Below are positions 19,964-28,302 of a stretch of DNA of 64,000 bases, one piece after another. Location of the stretch: NCBI RefSeq assembly GCF_000271405.2, contig NC_018081.1, positions 412,847 through 476,846 of the forward strand, read 5' to 3'. The notes under the pieces are model-generated. The model searched no databases and was not told where the DNA came from. It saw nothing but the letters and a program-made list of their open reading frames with translations. How positions within the stretch are numbered: the first letter of the stretch is position 1; every line of letters starts with the position of its first letter. The stretch is from Enterococcus hirae ATCC 9790 (GTDB taxonomy: Bacteria > Bacillota > Bacilli > Lactobacillales > Enterococcaceae). A program made the translations under genes and the position numbers.

Positions 19964-21376
19964 TTACTTTTCTAATACTTGAACCCCGACGCCTAACAAA
20001 CCAGGACCTGTATGAACAACAAGTGCAGGGGATATTTGACCAAAATAGATTTGTTGCGCTTGTGGAAATTCTTCTTTCAATCTAGCCATCATCTCAGTTG
20101 CTTCTTCTTTGGCGTCTCCATGCGCAACGGCTAAGTTAAAGACTTTAGCTGTTCCAACTCGTTCTTTCACATAGGAAACAGTTCGATCTAGACTTTTTTT
20201 ACGACCTCTTGCTTTGCCCACTGTATAGTAAATGCCTTCATCATTACAAGAAATGATTGGATTTAATTTTAAAGCCGTTCCTAATATAGAAGCAACTAAC
20301 CCAATCCTTCCCCCTTTTTGTAAATATTCAAGGGTTGCCACGTTAAAGAATACTTTGGTCTGTTTGACTAATTCATTGAGTCTTTCAATCAATAATGACC
20401 ATTCCATTCCTTCTTCTAACCATTTAGCTGCTTGAATTGCTGAAAAGCCTGCTCCGATCCCAATGTTCTTAGTATCTAGTACATACGCTTCCAATTCTTC
20501 TTGTTGTTGGGCAATCAACCGAACGATGTTATACGTACCACTTAATCCACTTGAGATTGTTACTGCTAAGATTTTTTCATAGCCGTCCTGTTTGATCTGT
20601 TCAAAAATTTTGGTAATTGTTTCGCCATCAGGTAAAGATGTTCCTGGAATCTCTTGAGGTAATCTTTGATAGATTTCTTCCGGAGTAATATCAACTTTAT
20701 CAGTATATACTCGATCTTTATAAATAATCTTTAATGGAATCACATACATTTGATATTTTTCAATTAGCTCTTGTGGAACGTCTGTCCCAGAGTCTACTAA
20801 AATCGCCACTTTATTTTTCATTTTTTTCTCCTCAATTAAATACTCAGTTTCTAGACTAATCGTTTTTTCTGCCAACAATTTCATCGCAAATGACAAGGTC
20901 GCCGATCGAACTGCGATATATTCTACGGGTATCTCTTGCTCCAATATCTGTGGATAGACTTCTCCTTGAGCCAATTGGCTAACCATTTTGATGGCTTTTT
21001 CTTGTTCGTGACAAAATAGATTGTAGGCTTCACGGATACCAACCGTTTTCCCTTGAAAGAGGATTCCTTCTTTAATTTCCGGAATCGTTAGAACTTGCTT
21101 CAATGATGTAATTGCAATTAAAAATGCAACATGCTCTTTGTTGTATCGTTTTTTGATGGGCGCTGGAACTAGCCCTAATTTCACATAGTTATTTACCATT
21201 GAAGAGGTCAACAATGGATGTTTCTCACCTCGGATAACAGGAGAAAGATAGCGATCAACTAACGTTCTGACCTGATCCATATAAAGTTCTAAATCAGGAA
21301 GTTCATCCCACTGAGGTAAATGATAATTTTCCAGTTCTTTTCCCCATTCAATTAATTGTTGTCGCATTTTTTCCAT
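19964..21376 (-). CDS. DUF1836-DegV fusion protein
   Basis: 470 residues. About 1-180 are a DUF1836 domain with a MerR-like helix-turn-helix part (LTSSMVNNYVKLGLVPAP, then KRYNKEHVAFLIAITSLK). About 186-470 are a complete DegV fatty-acid-binding protein (KVAILVDSGTDVPQELIEKY, PGTSLPDGETITKIFEQ, TISSGLSGTYN, LDTKNIGIGAG). DegV (FakB) proteins present fatty acids to FakA kinase. At the junction a ribosome-binding-like GAGGAG stands 6 bases before the in-frame ATG of the DegV part (about 20819-20821), so DegV may also be made separately. Elsewhere the two domains are usually separate genes. Confidence 0.85.
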   Translation of the reverse strand: MEKMRQQLIEWGKELENYHLPQWDELPDLELYMDQVRTLVDRYLSPVIRGEKHPLLTSSMVNNYVKLGLVPAPIKKRYNKEHVAFLIAITSLKQVLTIPEIKEGILFQGKTVGIREAYNLFCHEQEKAIKMVSQLAQGEVYPQILEQEIPVEYIAVRSATLSFAMKLLAEKTISLETEYLIEEKKMKNKVAILVDSGTDVPQELIEKYQMYVIPLKIIYKDRVYTDKVDITPEEIYQRLPQEIPGTSLPDGETITKIFEQIKQDGYEKILAVTISSGLSGTYNIVRLIAQQQEELEAYVLDTKNIGIGAGFSAIQAAKWLEEGMEWSLLIERLNELVKQTKVFFNVATLEYLQKGGRIGLVASILGTALKLNPIISCNDEGIYYTVGKARGRKKSLDRTVSYVKERVGTAKVFNLAVAHGDAKEEATEMMARLKEEFPQAQQIYFGQISPALVVHTGPGLLGVGVQVLEK

Positions 21377-21690
21377 TACTTGTTCTCCTTTGTTGTTTTC
21401 ACAAACATCTTATTAGAGTTATTAAAAACATCCAATCTAGTTTTTTTAACTAGGTAATTCAATTATAATAAATTTCTCGAGAAAATAAAACAATTTTACT
21501 TGCGAATACCTAAAATAAAACAATCTTTCCCTCCTTAAATAGATATCTTGGTTCTTTGTTTGCTATTTTTTCTTACTTTTCTGATTCCTTAAGACCTACG
21601 GATAGTAACTTGCTTACTTCTAAGCTTATTTGAAACCTTCAGTCCATTCGGCATGGTACACTGAATAAGAGTGAATGGAGGGAAATAAAG

Positions 21691-22635
21691 ATGATTCCAA
21701 CAGATAAATTTTTTCAAGGAGAAAACAAAACCCACCCTTTTTTTGAAGGATGGTATTTTAAACATCAAATCGGAAATAACGTTTATGCTTTCATTCCTGG
21801 CTATTCGATTGCGGAAAATGGCGAAAAGTCTCCCTTTATACAAGTAATCAGTCATGAACATTCCGAGATTTTTTATTTTGATAGTGCGCAACTCTTTATC
21901 GAAAAAGAACATTTATTCATAAAAATTGGTGAAAATATCTTTAGTGAAAAGGGTATTTCTCTTTCGTTAACCAATGGCAATCTGTCGATTCATGGAACGA
22001 TTGATTATGGCGATTTTACACCTATCCATCGGACCTACTATGCTCCTAGTATCATGGGCCCTTTTTCTTATTTCGCTTTTATGGAATGTTACCATGGGAT
22101 ATTAAGCATGAAACATTCACTACAGGGAGAATTAGTCTGGAATGATCAACCCATTGATTTTGATCAGGGGATTGGTTATATAGAAAAAGATTGGGGCTCT
22201 TCTTTTCCTGCAACTTATGTATGGGCCCAGTGTAATCAATTTGAGACGTCCGATGCACGTTTTTTCTTTTCTGCAGCAGAAATTCCATTTCTTGGTGGAC
22301 GTTTTTTGGGAATCATCGCAGTTTTGCAGATCCAGAGCGAAGAATATCGCTTTGCTACTTACTACGGAGCTAAAATTTTATCGATCGTCCAAGAAAAAGA
22401 CTATTTAGTTATCACGATCAAACAACAACAGCTTAAATTAACACTGGCAGTCCTGCAAAAAGACGGACATCCATTAATGGCGCCTCACAAAGGATTGATG
22501 AATCGAGTGATTCGTGAAAAAGCCAGTACAGAAATCTATGTAACGTTACAAAAAAATAATGAAACGCTTTTGGAACAAAAAGGGATCGCAGCAGGATTTG
22601 AGGAAGTGGATCATTTGCATGGTTTTACCTACTAA
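21691..22635 (+). CDS. tocopherol cyclase family protein
   Basis: 314 residues, soluble. The family hallmarks are HPFFEGWYFKHQ at about 15-25 and GYIEKDWGSSFPATYVWAQC at about 155-175, as in plant tocopherol cyclase and its bacterial relatives (PF14249-type). Firmicutes do not make tocopherol, so the substrate is unknown; the fold is a lipocalin-like double beta-barrel that binds hydrophobic molecules. The start ATG has GGAGGGAAATAAAG upstream. It is monocistronic. Confidence 0.85.
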   Translation: MIPTDKFFQGENKTHPFFEGWYFKHQIGNNVYAFIPGYSIAENGEKSPFIQVISHEHSEIFYFDSAQLFIEKEHLFIKIGENIFSEKGISLSLTNGNLSIHGTIDYGDFTPIHRTYYAPSIMGPFSYFAFMECYHGILSMKHSLQGELVWNDQPIDFDQGIGYIEKDWGSSFPATYVWAQCNQFETSDARFFFSAAEIPFLGGRFLGIIAVLQIQSEEYRFATYYGAKILSIVQEKDYLVITIKQQQLKLTLAVLQKDGHPLMAPHKGLMNRVIREKASTEIYVTLQKNNETLLEQKGIAAGFEEVDHLHGFTY

Positions 22636-22644
22636 AATAGGAGA

Positions 22645-22665
22645 CCCGCCATTAAAAATGGCGGG
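22645..22665 (+). terminator. GC-rich hairpin after the cyclase-like gene
   Basis: Perfect CCCGCCATT / AATGGCGGG stem with a 3-base loop, 9 bases past the stop. No U-run follows; instead a ribosome binding site and ATG do, so it may be an mRNA structure. Confidence 0.55.
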
Positions 22666-22676
22666 AAGGAGTAAAA

Positions 22677-22744
22677 ATGAAAAAGTGTTAGGGTTCGTTC
22701 TTTTGCAAGAACTTTTGTTGGTTGGTATGGTTATATCATACTGA
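22677..22744 (+). pseudogene. possible small hydrophobic peptide, start out of frame by one base
   Basis: GGAAGGAG, 5 bases, ATGAAAAAG is followed at once by TGT TAG. In the frame one base over, the sequence encodes VLGFVLLQELLLVGMVISY and then stops, a plausible single-pass membrane peptide. One extra A in the A-run would give MKKVLGF... . It may be a miscalled or mutated small membrane protein, or chance. Confidence 0.25.
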
Positions 22745-22816
22745 GCATTTGTGAATAAACTATGAATGAATTTCTATAAAGACGTAAAGTTTTTTATGAT
22801 TTTTTTTAAGCTAGTC

Positions 22817-22845
22817 TTGCATTTTAAAATCTACAGTGCTACTAT
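22817..22845 (+). promoter_or_regulatory. promoter of tRNA-Lys
   Basis: TTGCAT (22817-22822), 17 bases, TACTAT (22840-22845), about 39 bases before the tRNA. Confidence 0.65.
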
Positions 22846-22883
22846 TATTAAGTAATATTCAGTAAATATTTCATAAATTTATT

Positions 22884-22956
<73 letters not shown>

Positions 22957-22971
22957 TTGGGTGCCAAACCC

Positions 22972-23037
22972 ACGTCATCAGTACATTCTTGGCTACTTCG
23001 GTAGTTTCGAAAAGAGTGTACGTGATGACATTTTTTG
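22972..23037 (+). terminator. terminator after tRNA-Lys
   Basis: CGTCATCA.TACA.TCTT pairs with AAGA.TGTA..TGATGAC over a long stem, then ATTTTTTG. Confidence 0.9.
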
Positions 23038-23374
23038 TTTTTCGGATATATTTTTTTGATTGATCACTTAGTATTGTCCGGGGGAAAACTACGAATGAAT
23101 GAACTCCGCCAAACCGTCAATTAATTAAACCACATTGCTTCCTCTAACAGATCTCTTCATCGCAACTAAATGATAGCGTTTACTTTATTAATAAAGCATT
23201 TATCGTTACAATCTAATTAAAGTTTCAATGAAACAAAGTAAGTCTAGCCCTTTTGACGTATTACCAAAGAAGTTCGTACACCTTGGGATCCTATTTAGTT
23301 GATGAGACAGCCTTTTGCCAACCATTAACTAACTATTGGATCGTTTTATCAACTAGTAATTGGAGGAAAAAATT
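23038..23374. other. intergenic stretch with no supported gene
   Basis: About 340 bases between the tRNA terminator and the SRAP gene. I see no open frame with a ribosome binding site and no structured RNA. Confidence 0.4.
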
Positions 23375-23974
23375 ATGTGTGGACGTTATTTTTTTGATTT
23401 AGCATCCGATGAGCTGAAAAAATATTATGAACAAGTAAAGCCACAGGCGGAAAGTCGGCAAATCCACATTGGAAAAAATGAAATTTTTCCATCGAACCAT
23501 GTAGTAACATTAGGTCTTAATCAAGAATCCGTTGTTGTGCCAGGTATCACTCGTTGGGGCTTTACCGGTTTTAAAAAAGGACAGCTAATGATCAATGCTC
23601 GAGCAGAAACTGTGGAAGAAAAAAAGACATTCTCTCACCCTTTCAAAGAGACTCGTTGTGTTTTCCCAATGTCGGGTTTTTATGAATGGGATTCTGATAA
23701 ACACAAAGTAATGTTCACTGACAGTCAAACGTCCGTCCTTTATGTCGGTGGTTTTTATCGAATCCATAAAAATGAAGCTGGATTTGAAACCGAATCAATC
23801 ATTTTGACCACTCAACCAAGTCAATCAGTGCTTCCCGTTCATGATCGCATGCCCTTAATCCTAGCAAAAGAACAGATTAAAGACTGGCTTAATGATTTAG
23901 ATTTTGCAAGGAGTCAACTGACAGCGAAGATGCCTGAGTTAAGTCGACGAAATGTAGACGAAAACCATATATAA
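23375..23974 (+). CDS. SOS response-associated peptidase (SRAP, YedK/HMCES family)
   Basis: 199 residues beginning MCGRYFFDL. Cys2 is the catalytic residue that forms a thiazolidine crosslink with abasic sites in single-stranded DNA, so the ATG at 23375 must be the start (GGAGG lies 8 bases upstream). Other family motifs are NARAETV, FKETRCVFPMSGFYEW (catalytic glutamate) and PVHDRMPLIL (active-site histidine). It protects abasic sites during replication. It is monocistronic. Confidence 0.93.
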   Translation: MCGRYFFDLASDELKKYYEQVKPQAESRQIHIGKNEIFPSNHVVTLGLNQESVVVPGITRWGFTGFKKGQLMINARAETVEEKKTFSHPFKETRCVFPMSGFYEWDSDKHKVMFTDSQTSVLYVGGFYRIHKNEAGFETESIILTTQPSQSVLPVHDRMPLILAKEQIKDWLNDLDFARSQLTAKMPELSRRNVDENHI

Positions 23975-24139
23975 CCAAAAACAAACATGTACTGAAAAAT
24001 ACAATGAGCAAAATGCTTCTCAGATACTTCGGTTTGTTTTGAAGTGTTGAAGCATCATAACATTATTCAAATATTTACAAAAAATTGAACGAACACCTCA
24101 ATACTAGCTGTCTTGCACAAAAACTTCTAATATATTGGT

Positions 24140-24190
24140 ACAAAAAATGAAGCGTTCCAAAAATAGTAAAGACTATTTTCAGAACACTTC
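24140..24190. terminator. terminator after the betaine transporter operon
   Basis: GAAGCGTTC...GAACACTTC with inner AAAATAG/CTATTTT and a minus-strand U-run (ATTTTTTG), 50 bases past the stop. Confidence 0.85.
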
Positions 24191-24242
24191 ATTATGATTT
24201 ACTAGAGTTTGATCGAACTTTTCGTGATCAGTTACCTAAACA

Positions 24243-25976
24243 TTATTCTTTCCAGCTATCGACTGTTTTTTGATTTTCTTTGATCCAGTCTTGCGCTGCT
24301 TGTTGTGGATCTTTTCCGTTATTGATTTCTAACATGACTTTTTCCATATCTTTTTCTGACCAATGGAAATTATCTAAGACCTTATATGCTTCTGGTTGGT
24401 CTTCTTTTAATCCTTTGCGGACGATCGTATGGATTTCTTCAGCACTTCCCATAGCTTTTTTAGGATCTTCAAGATACTTCAAGTCATATTTAGCAAACAT
24501 CCAATGTGGAGTCCAACCAGTAATAACGATTGGTTCTTTCTTTTTGATGGCTTGACCTAATGCCACTGTCATCGCACCTGAAGAAGAAGTTTCTACGGTC
24601 CAATCTTTTAAGTTGTCATATTGCTTGATTGTATTTTCAGCAGCATTGACGACTCCGGCACCAGGTTCAATACCGGTGATTTTCTTACCTGCTTGATTGG
24701 TTAATTCTTCAATCGAGTTGACATCCATATAGCTTGGAACAGCTAAGCCAACTTTAGCACCAGTTAAATTAGCACCTAGATCATTTATTTGGTCTTTGTA
24801 CTGTGCATATTGAGAACCATGGGTTTTTGGTAACCAAGCAGCTACCATCCCATCTGATTCTCCTTTAGAAACAGATTCCCACATGATGGAATTATCTAAT
24901 GGTGTGATCGACACATCATAGCCCATTCCTTTAAGTACTTCAGCAACTACATTCGTTGAAGCTACTTCAGTATCCCATTCTACATATGAAAGATTGATTT
25001 TTTTTGTTTCTTTGTTATTAGCTAAACTACCTAAGCCAATGGCACCTAAAATCACAACCACTACAGCTCCAATAATGATTCCTTGGCGTTTTTTACTTTT
25101 TTGTTTGTTCGCACCTGTCGCTTTTTTATTATTTGGTTGATTCAAATGTTGCGTAAAACGGTCAATGATGATCGCCAAGATAACTAAAGCTACCCCGTTA
25201 ACAAATCCATTTCCGACTTGTGCACGTTGTAATGCTGACAAGACGCCACGACCTAATCCTGGCGCTCCAATCATTGAAGCAATCACGACCATTGAAAGTG
25301 ACAACATGGTGGTTTGGTTGATCCCCGCCATGATCGTACTTTTAGCCAATGGTAATTCTAACTTGAACAGTTTTTGCCAACTGGTACTACCAAATGAATC
25401 AGATGCTTCCACCAATTCTTTTGGTACTTGGCGAATACCTAGATTTGTGAAACGAACAGTTGGTGGTAACGCAAAGATAACTGAGGCGAATACCCCTGGA
25501 ACCATCCCAATCCCAAAGAATGCAACTGCTGGGATCAAGTAAACAAATCCTGGCATAGTTTGCATAAAGTCAAGGATCGGTTTGATGATACTTTGCGCTT
25601 TGCTGCTTTTTGCCATTAAGATTCCTAATGGTACACCAATAATGATGGAGATCATACTAGACAATAAGACAAGTGTCACAGTATTCATCAAATCAGACCA
25701 TAACCCTTGATTGTAAATAAACCATAGACCGATCAACGTAAACAAGGTCAGTCCTGGACGTTTCTTAGAGATAAAGAATGCAACGACTGTTAATAAAAGG
25801 ATGAACACTGGTGCTGGAATAACTAATAATAAATTAGTGATCCCAGACATCACTGCTTGCCCGATCGTTTGTAGAAAAGCAAATAATCCTGCAAACGTAG
25901 TCGTAAACCATTCTGTCAATTTTTCAACCCAATCTGCTACGGGTAATTGATAGTTTAATAAATTATTCATGTTCAT
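24243..25976 (-). CDS. busAB: glycine betaine ABC transporter, fused permease and substrate-binding protein
   Basis: 577 residues. About 1-290 form the permease with several membrane helices and the EAA loop ([20 protein letters not shown]). After a linker helix (about 300-320) comes a betaine-binding domain (about 325-577; [46 protein letters not shown]). This permease-receptor fusion is the OpuABC/BusAB type, which imports glycine betaine under osmotic stress. It overlaps the ATPase gene by 14 bases. Confidence 0.95.
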   Translation of the reverse strand: MNMNNLLNYQLPVADWVEKLTEWFTTTFAGLFAFLQTIGQAVMSGITNLLLVIPAPVFILLLTVVAFFISKKRPGLTLFTLIGLWFIYNQGLWSDLMNTVTLVLLSSMISIIIGVPLGILMAKSSKAQSIIKPILDFMQTMPGFVYLIPAVAFFGIGMVPGVFASVIFALPPTVRFTNLGIRQVPKELVEASDSFGSTSWQKLFKLELPLAKSTIMAGINQTTMLSLSMVVIASMIGAPGLGRGVLSALQRAQVGNGFVNGVALVILAIIIDRFTQHLNQPNNKKATGANKQKSKKRQGIIIGAVVVVILGAIGLGSLANNKETKKINLSYVEWDTEVASTNVVAEVLKGMGYDVSITPLDNSIMWESVSKGESDGMVAAWLPKTHGSQYAQYKDQINDLGANLTGAKVGLAVPSYMDVNSIEELTNQAGKKITGIEPGAGVVNAAENTIKQYDNLKDWTVETSSSGAMTVALGQAIKKKEPIVITGWTPHWMFAKYDLKYLEDPKKAMGSAEEIHTIVRKGLKEDQPEAYKVLDNFHWSEKDMEKVMLEINNGKDPQQAAQDWIKENQKTVDSWKE

Positions 25977-27156
25977 TCACCTCACCTGATTCTGCTAATG
26001 CTTCAATCACACTTCCTCGAATGACAACCCCTTTAAGTTTACCGTTGTCAACGACTGCTAGTGGCGTAGGTGAATCATAAATAATATTGAAGATATCACT
26101 GACAATCATGTCTTTCCCAATGACAGTGACATTTTCATCTAAGAAATCAATTAACGGCCGTTTTTGGCGTCTGGCTTCTAGCGCTTGATCAGCTGTAATG
26201 ATTCCTTTTAAGTTTCGTTTTCTATCGACTGCCATCAACATACTTACTTCTTCGTTGCGCATTCGAGTCAATGCAACATTCGGACCATCTGATTCAATAT
26301 TGGTAGTCAACGCTGGAACCATGATATTTTGAGCTGTTAAGACTTTGGAGCGATCCACTTCCTCCACAAATTCTCGAACATAATCGTTAGCAGGATTCGT
26401 TAAGATTTCTTCCCCTGTGCCGATTTGCATGATTTCACCATCTTTCATCAATGCAATACGGTCACCGATTCGCAACGCTTCGTTTAGATCATGGGTGATG
26501 AAAATGATTGTTTTTTGGACATTTGATTGTAATTCGAGTAGTTCATCTTGCATTTCACGGCGAATCAACGGATCAAGAGCAGAAAAAGCTTCATCCATCA
26601 ATAAAATCTCTGGATCGTTGGCTAATGCTCGAGCTAGCCCCACACGTTGTTGCATCCCACCAGATAATTGATTTGGATATTGATCTTTAAATGAAAGCAA
26701 ACTTGAGTTTTCAAGTGCTTGTTCTGCTTTTTGTTGGCGTTCTTCTTTCGGAACTCCTCGAACTTCTAAACCATATTCCGTATTTTCTAAGATCGTACGA
26801 TGTGGAAATAACCCAAAGTTTTGGAAAACCATATTGATCTTGTGACGACGAACTTCACGAAGTTCTTCTTTACTCAATTTTGAGATGTCTTCTCCATCGA
26901 TATAGATGTTTCCTGCTGTTGGTTCGATCAAACGATTCAATAATCGAATCAAGGTTGATTTCCCACTACCGGAAAGACCCATGATAACGAATATTTCGCC
27001 TTCTTGAACATCAAAGCTAGCATCGTAAACACCGACCGTTGCGCCGGTTTTTTTCAATATATCTGTCTTCGGTTGATGATTCTTCATCATTTCTAAAGCT
27101 ACTTGTGTCTTTTTACCAAATATTTTTGTTAAATTTTTTACTTCTACCTTTACCAA
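25963..27156 (-). CDS. busAA: glycine betaine ABC transporter ATPase with CBS pair
   Basis: 397 residues from a TTG start ([14 protein letters not shown]) with AAGGAG 9 bases upstream; a longer reading to 27219 would run into the promoter. Walker A is GLSGSGKST, signature LSGGMQQR, Walker [14 protein letters not shown], then a C-terminal tandem CBS module (about 280-390) that senses ionic strength and, in lactococcal OpuA, binds c-di-AMP. Together with busAB it forms the osmoregulated betaine importer. Confidence 0.95.
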   Translation of the reverse strand: MVKVEVKNLTKIFGKKTQVALEMMKNHQPKTDILKKTGATVGVYDASFDVQEGEIFVIMGLSGSGKSTLIRLLNRLIEPTAGNIYIDGEDISKLSKEELREVRRHKINMVFQNFGLFPHRTILENTEYGLEVRGVPKEERQQKAEQALENSSLLSFKDQYPNQLSGGMQQRVGLARALANDPEILLMDEAFSALDPLIRREMQDELLELQSNVQKTIIFITHDLNEALRIGDRIALMKDGEIMQIGTGEEILTNPANDYVREFVEEVDRSKVLTAQNIMVPALTTNIESDGPNVALTRMRNEEVSMLMAVDRKRNLKGIITADQALEARRQKRPLIDFLDENVTVIGKDMIVSDIFNIIYDSPTPLAVVDNGKLKGVVIRGSVIEALAESGEVNEHE

Positions 27157-27207
27157 ACAAATTTCTCCTTTTTTATGTTTATGTAAATTCATTTTACTTT
27201 CTGAAAA

Positions 27208-27249
27208 AAGTGACCACACTATACTAACATCGTGTAGTCACTTTGTCAA
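27208..27249 (-). promoter_or_regulatory. busA promoter overlapped by a BusR-like inverted repeat
   Basis: On the minus strand TTGACA (27244-27249), 17 bases, TAGTAT (27221-27226) is a near-consensus sigma-A promoter. A 12-bp inverted repeat, AAGTGACCACAC (27208-27219) and GTGTAGTCACTT (27232-27243), one mismatch, 12-base centre, exactly spans the spacer and -10. The AGTGACT-type half-sites match those known for BusR, so c-di-AMP-bound BusR probably blocks this promoter. Confidence 0.88.
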
Positions 27250-27286
27250 AAAGGAGACTTTTTTGTTTGCTTCCAAAATAAAAAAA

Positions 27287-27321
27287 CTTGAATAAAGCCC
27301 TAGCGGTTAGGCTTATTCAAG
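27287..27321 (-). terminator. busR terminator
   Basis: CTTGAATAAAGCC / GGCTTATTCAAG stem between busR and the busA promoter; the minus strand continues into TTTTTTTATTTTGG. Confidence 0.8.
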
Positions 27322-27354
27322 ATTAAAATTTGATGATAAAAAATAATTGAAGGA

Positions 27355-27987
27355 CTAGTTTTCTGGATAGAAGAAATTAGTCATTCTTTGTAAGGTAAAT
27401 TCGTTTCCAATGAAATGTACAGTGTCACCCGCTGTGAATTTAGCATACGGTCCAGGTGAAACGAGCAACTCTTCTTTATGGGAAATCGCAATCACTGTCG
27501 CTCCTGTTGCTTGCCAAATATTCAACTCGCTGATGGAGCGGTCAAGATGGGTCGCTTCTTTCGTCAACGTTAATTCAAATGGCAATAAAGGATTCATCTT
27601 ATGTATCCGTTTCGTTTGACTGACTAATTGATCTAATAATTGTGAAAAATGATCCAATTCTTCTTGTTGCTTTTCTACACTTGCCATAATTTCAGCTTTT
27701 GTTTCTTGGATCGATTGAACATCTTGGTATTGTAATAAAAAATCTTTGGCTTTCTCTTTTGAGGCAACGAATGCCCCACTGCCATGGCGAACCTCCATGA
27801 TCCCTAGATCAACTAGCACATTGATTGCTTTTCTTGTAGTTTCAGGAGAAGCATTATATGTACTTGCTAAAGTGGATCTCGCATGGATCTTCTCCCCTAC
27901 CTGATAACGGTTTTCCACGATTCGTTCAGCCAGATCAACTGCGATTTGTTGGTATCTTGGACGAACAATTTTTTTCTTTCCTGCCAT
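27355..27987 (-). CDS. busR: BusR, GntR-type repressor with RCK_C domain
   Basis: 210 residues. About 10-78 are a GntR winged helix-turn-helix (RYQQIAVDLAERIVENRYQVG, TRKAINVLVDLGIMEVRHGSG), about 90-125 a coiled coil, and about 135-208 a TrkA/RCK C-terminal domain (ELTLTKEATHLDRSISEL, GDTVHFIGNE) that binds c-di-AMP in this family. BusR represses the betaine transporter when c-di-AMP is high. It sits directly upstream of busA on the same strand but has its own terminator. The name rests on domain pairing plus context and the adjacent operator. Confidence 0.92.
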   Translation of the reverse strand: MAGKKKIVRPRYQQIAVDLAERIVENRYQVGEKIHARSTLASTYNASPETTRKAINVLVDLGIMEVRHGSGAFVASKEKAKDFLLQYQDVQSIQETKAEIMASVEKQQEELDHFSQLLDQLVSQTKRIHKMNPLLPFELTLTKEATHLDRSISELNIWQATGATVIAISHKEELLVSPGPYAKFTAGDTVHFIGNEFTLQRMTNFFYPEN

Positions 27988-28113
27988 TTATTCTCCTCTT
28001 CCTTCTCTTTTTCAGTTACATCTTACTATGGGAAATCAAAATAAGCAAAAAATCTTAAAAAGGTTTTAAGTCTGTTCCTTGGAGAAAAATCAAAAGAAGC
28101 AGAATCAACCACT

Positions 28114-28165
28114 CAAAAAAACAACGAACGATGAACTGTTTTTCGATCATCACTCGTTGTTTTTA
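28114..28165 (-). terminator. feo operon terminator
   Basis: AAAAACAACGA..GATGA pairs with TCATC..TCGTTGTTTTT; U-run on both strands. It lies just past the small feoB-associated gene. Confidence 0.85.
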
Positions 28166-28179
28166 TCATCTCACATCCG

Positions 28180-28302
28180 TTAGATTTTCTTTACTGGGCA
28201 AGCACTTTTACAGTCATCACACGTTTTTCCTGATTTGATACGTGAAAATATAATATAACCAGCACTGCCAAAGATCAATACACTTAATAAAAAAGTCGCC
28301 AT
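28180..28302 (-). CDS. FeoB-associated Cys-rich membrane protein
   Basis: A 40-residue gene: MATFLLSVLIFGSAGYIIFS gives one membrane helix, followed by a short basic tail with CDDCKSACPVKKI. Its ATG follows the feoB stop with no gap (TAAATG on the minus strand), so it is translationally coupled. Small membrane proteins with a C-x2-C-x3-C tail next to feoB are a known family (PF12669-type), thought to assist ferrous iron transport. Confidence 0.9.
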   Translation of the reverse strand: MATFLLSVLIFGSAGYIIFSRIKSGKTCDDCKSACPVKKI

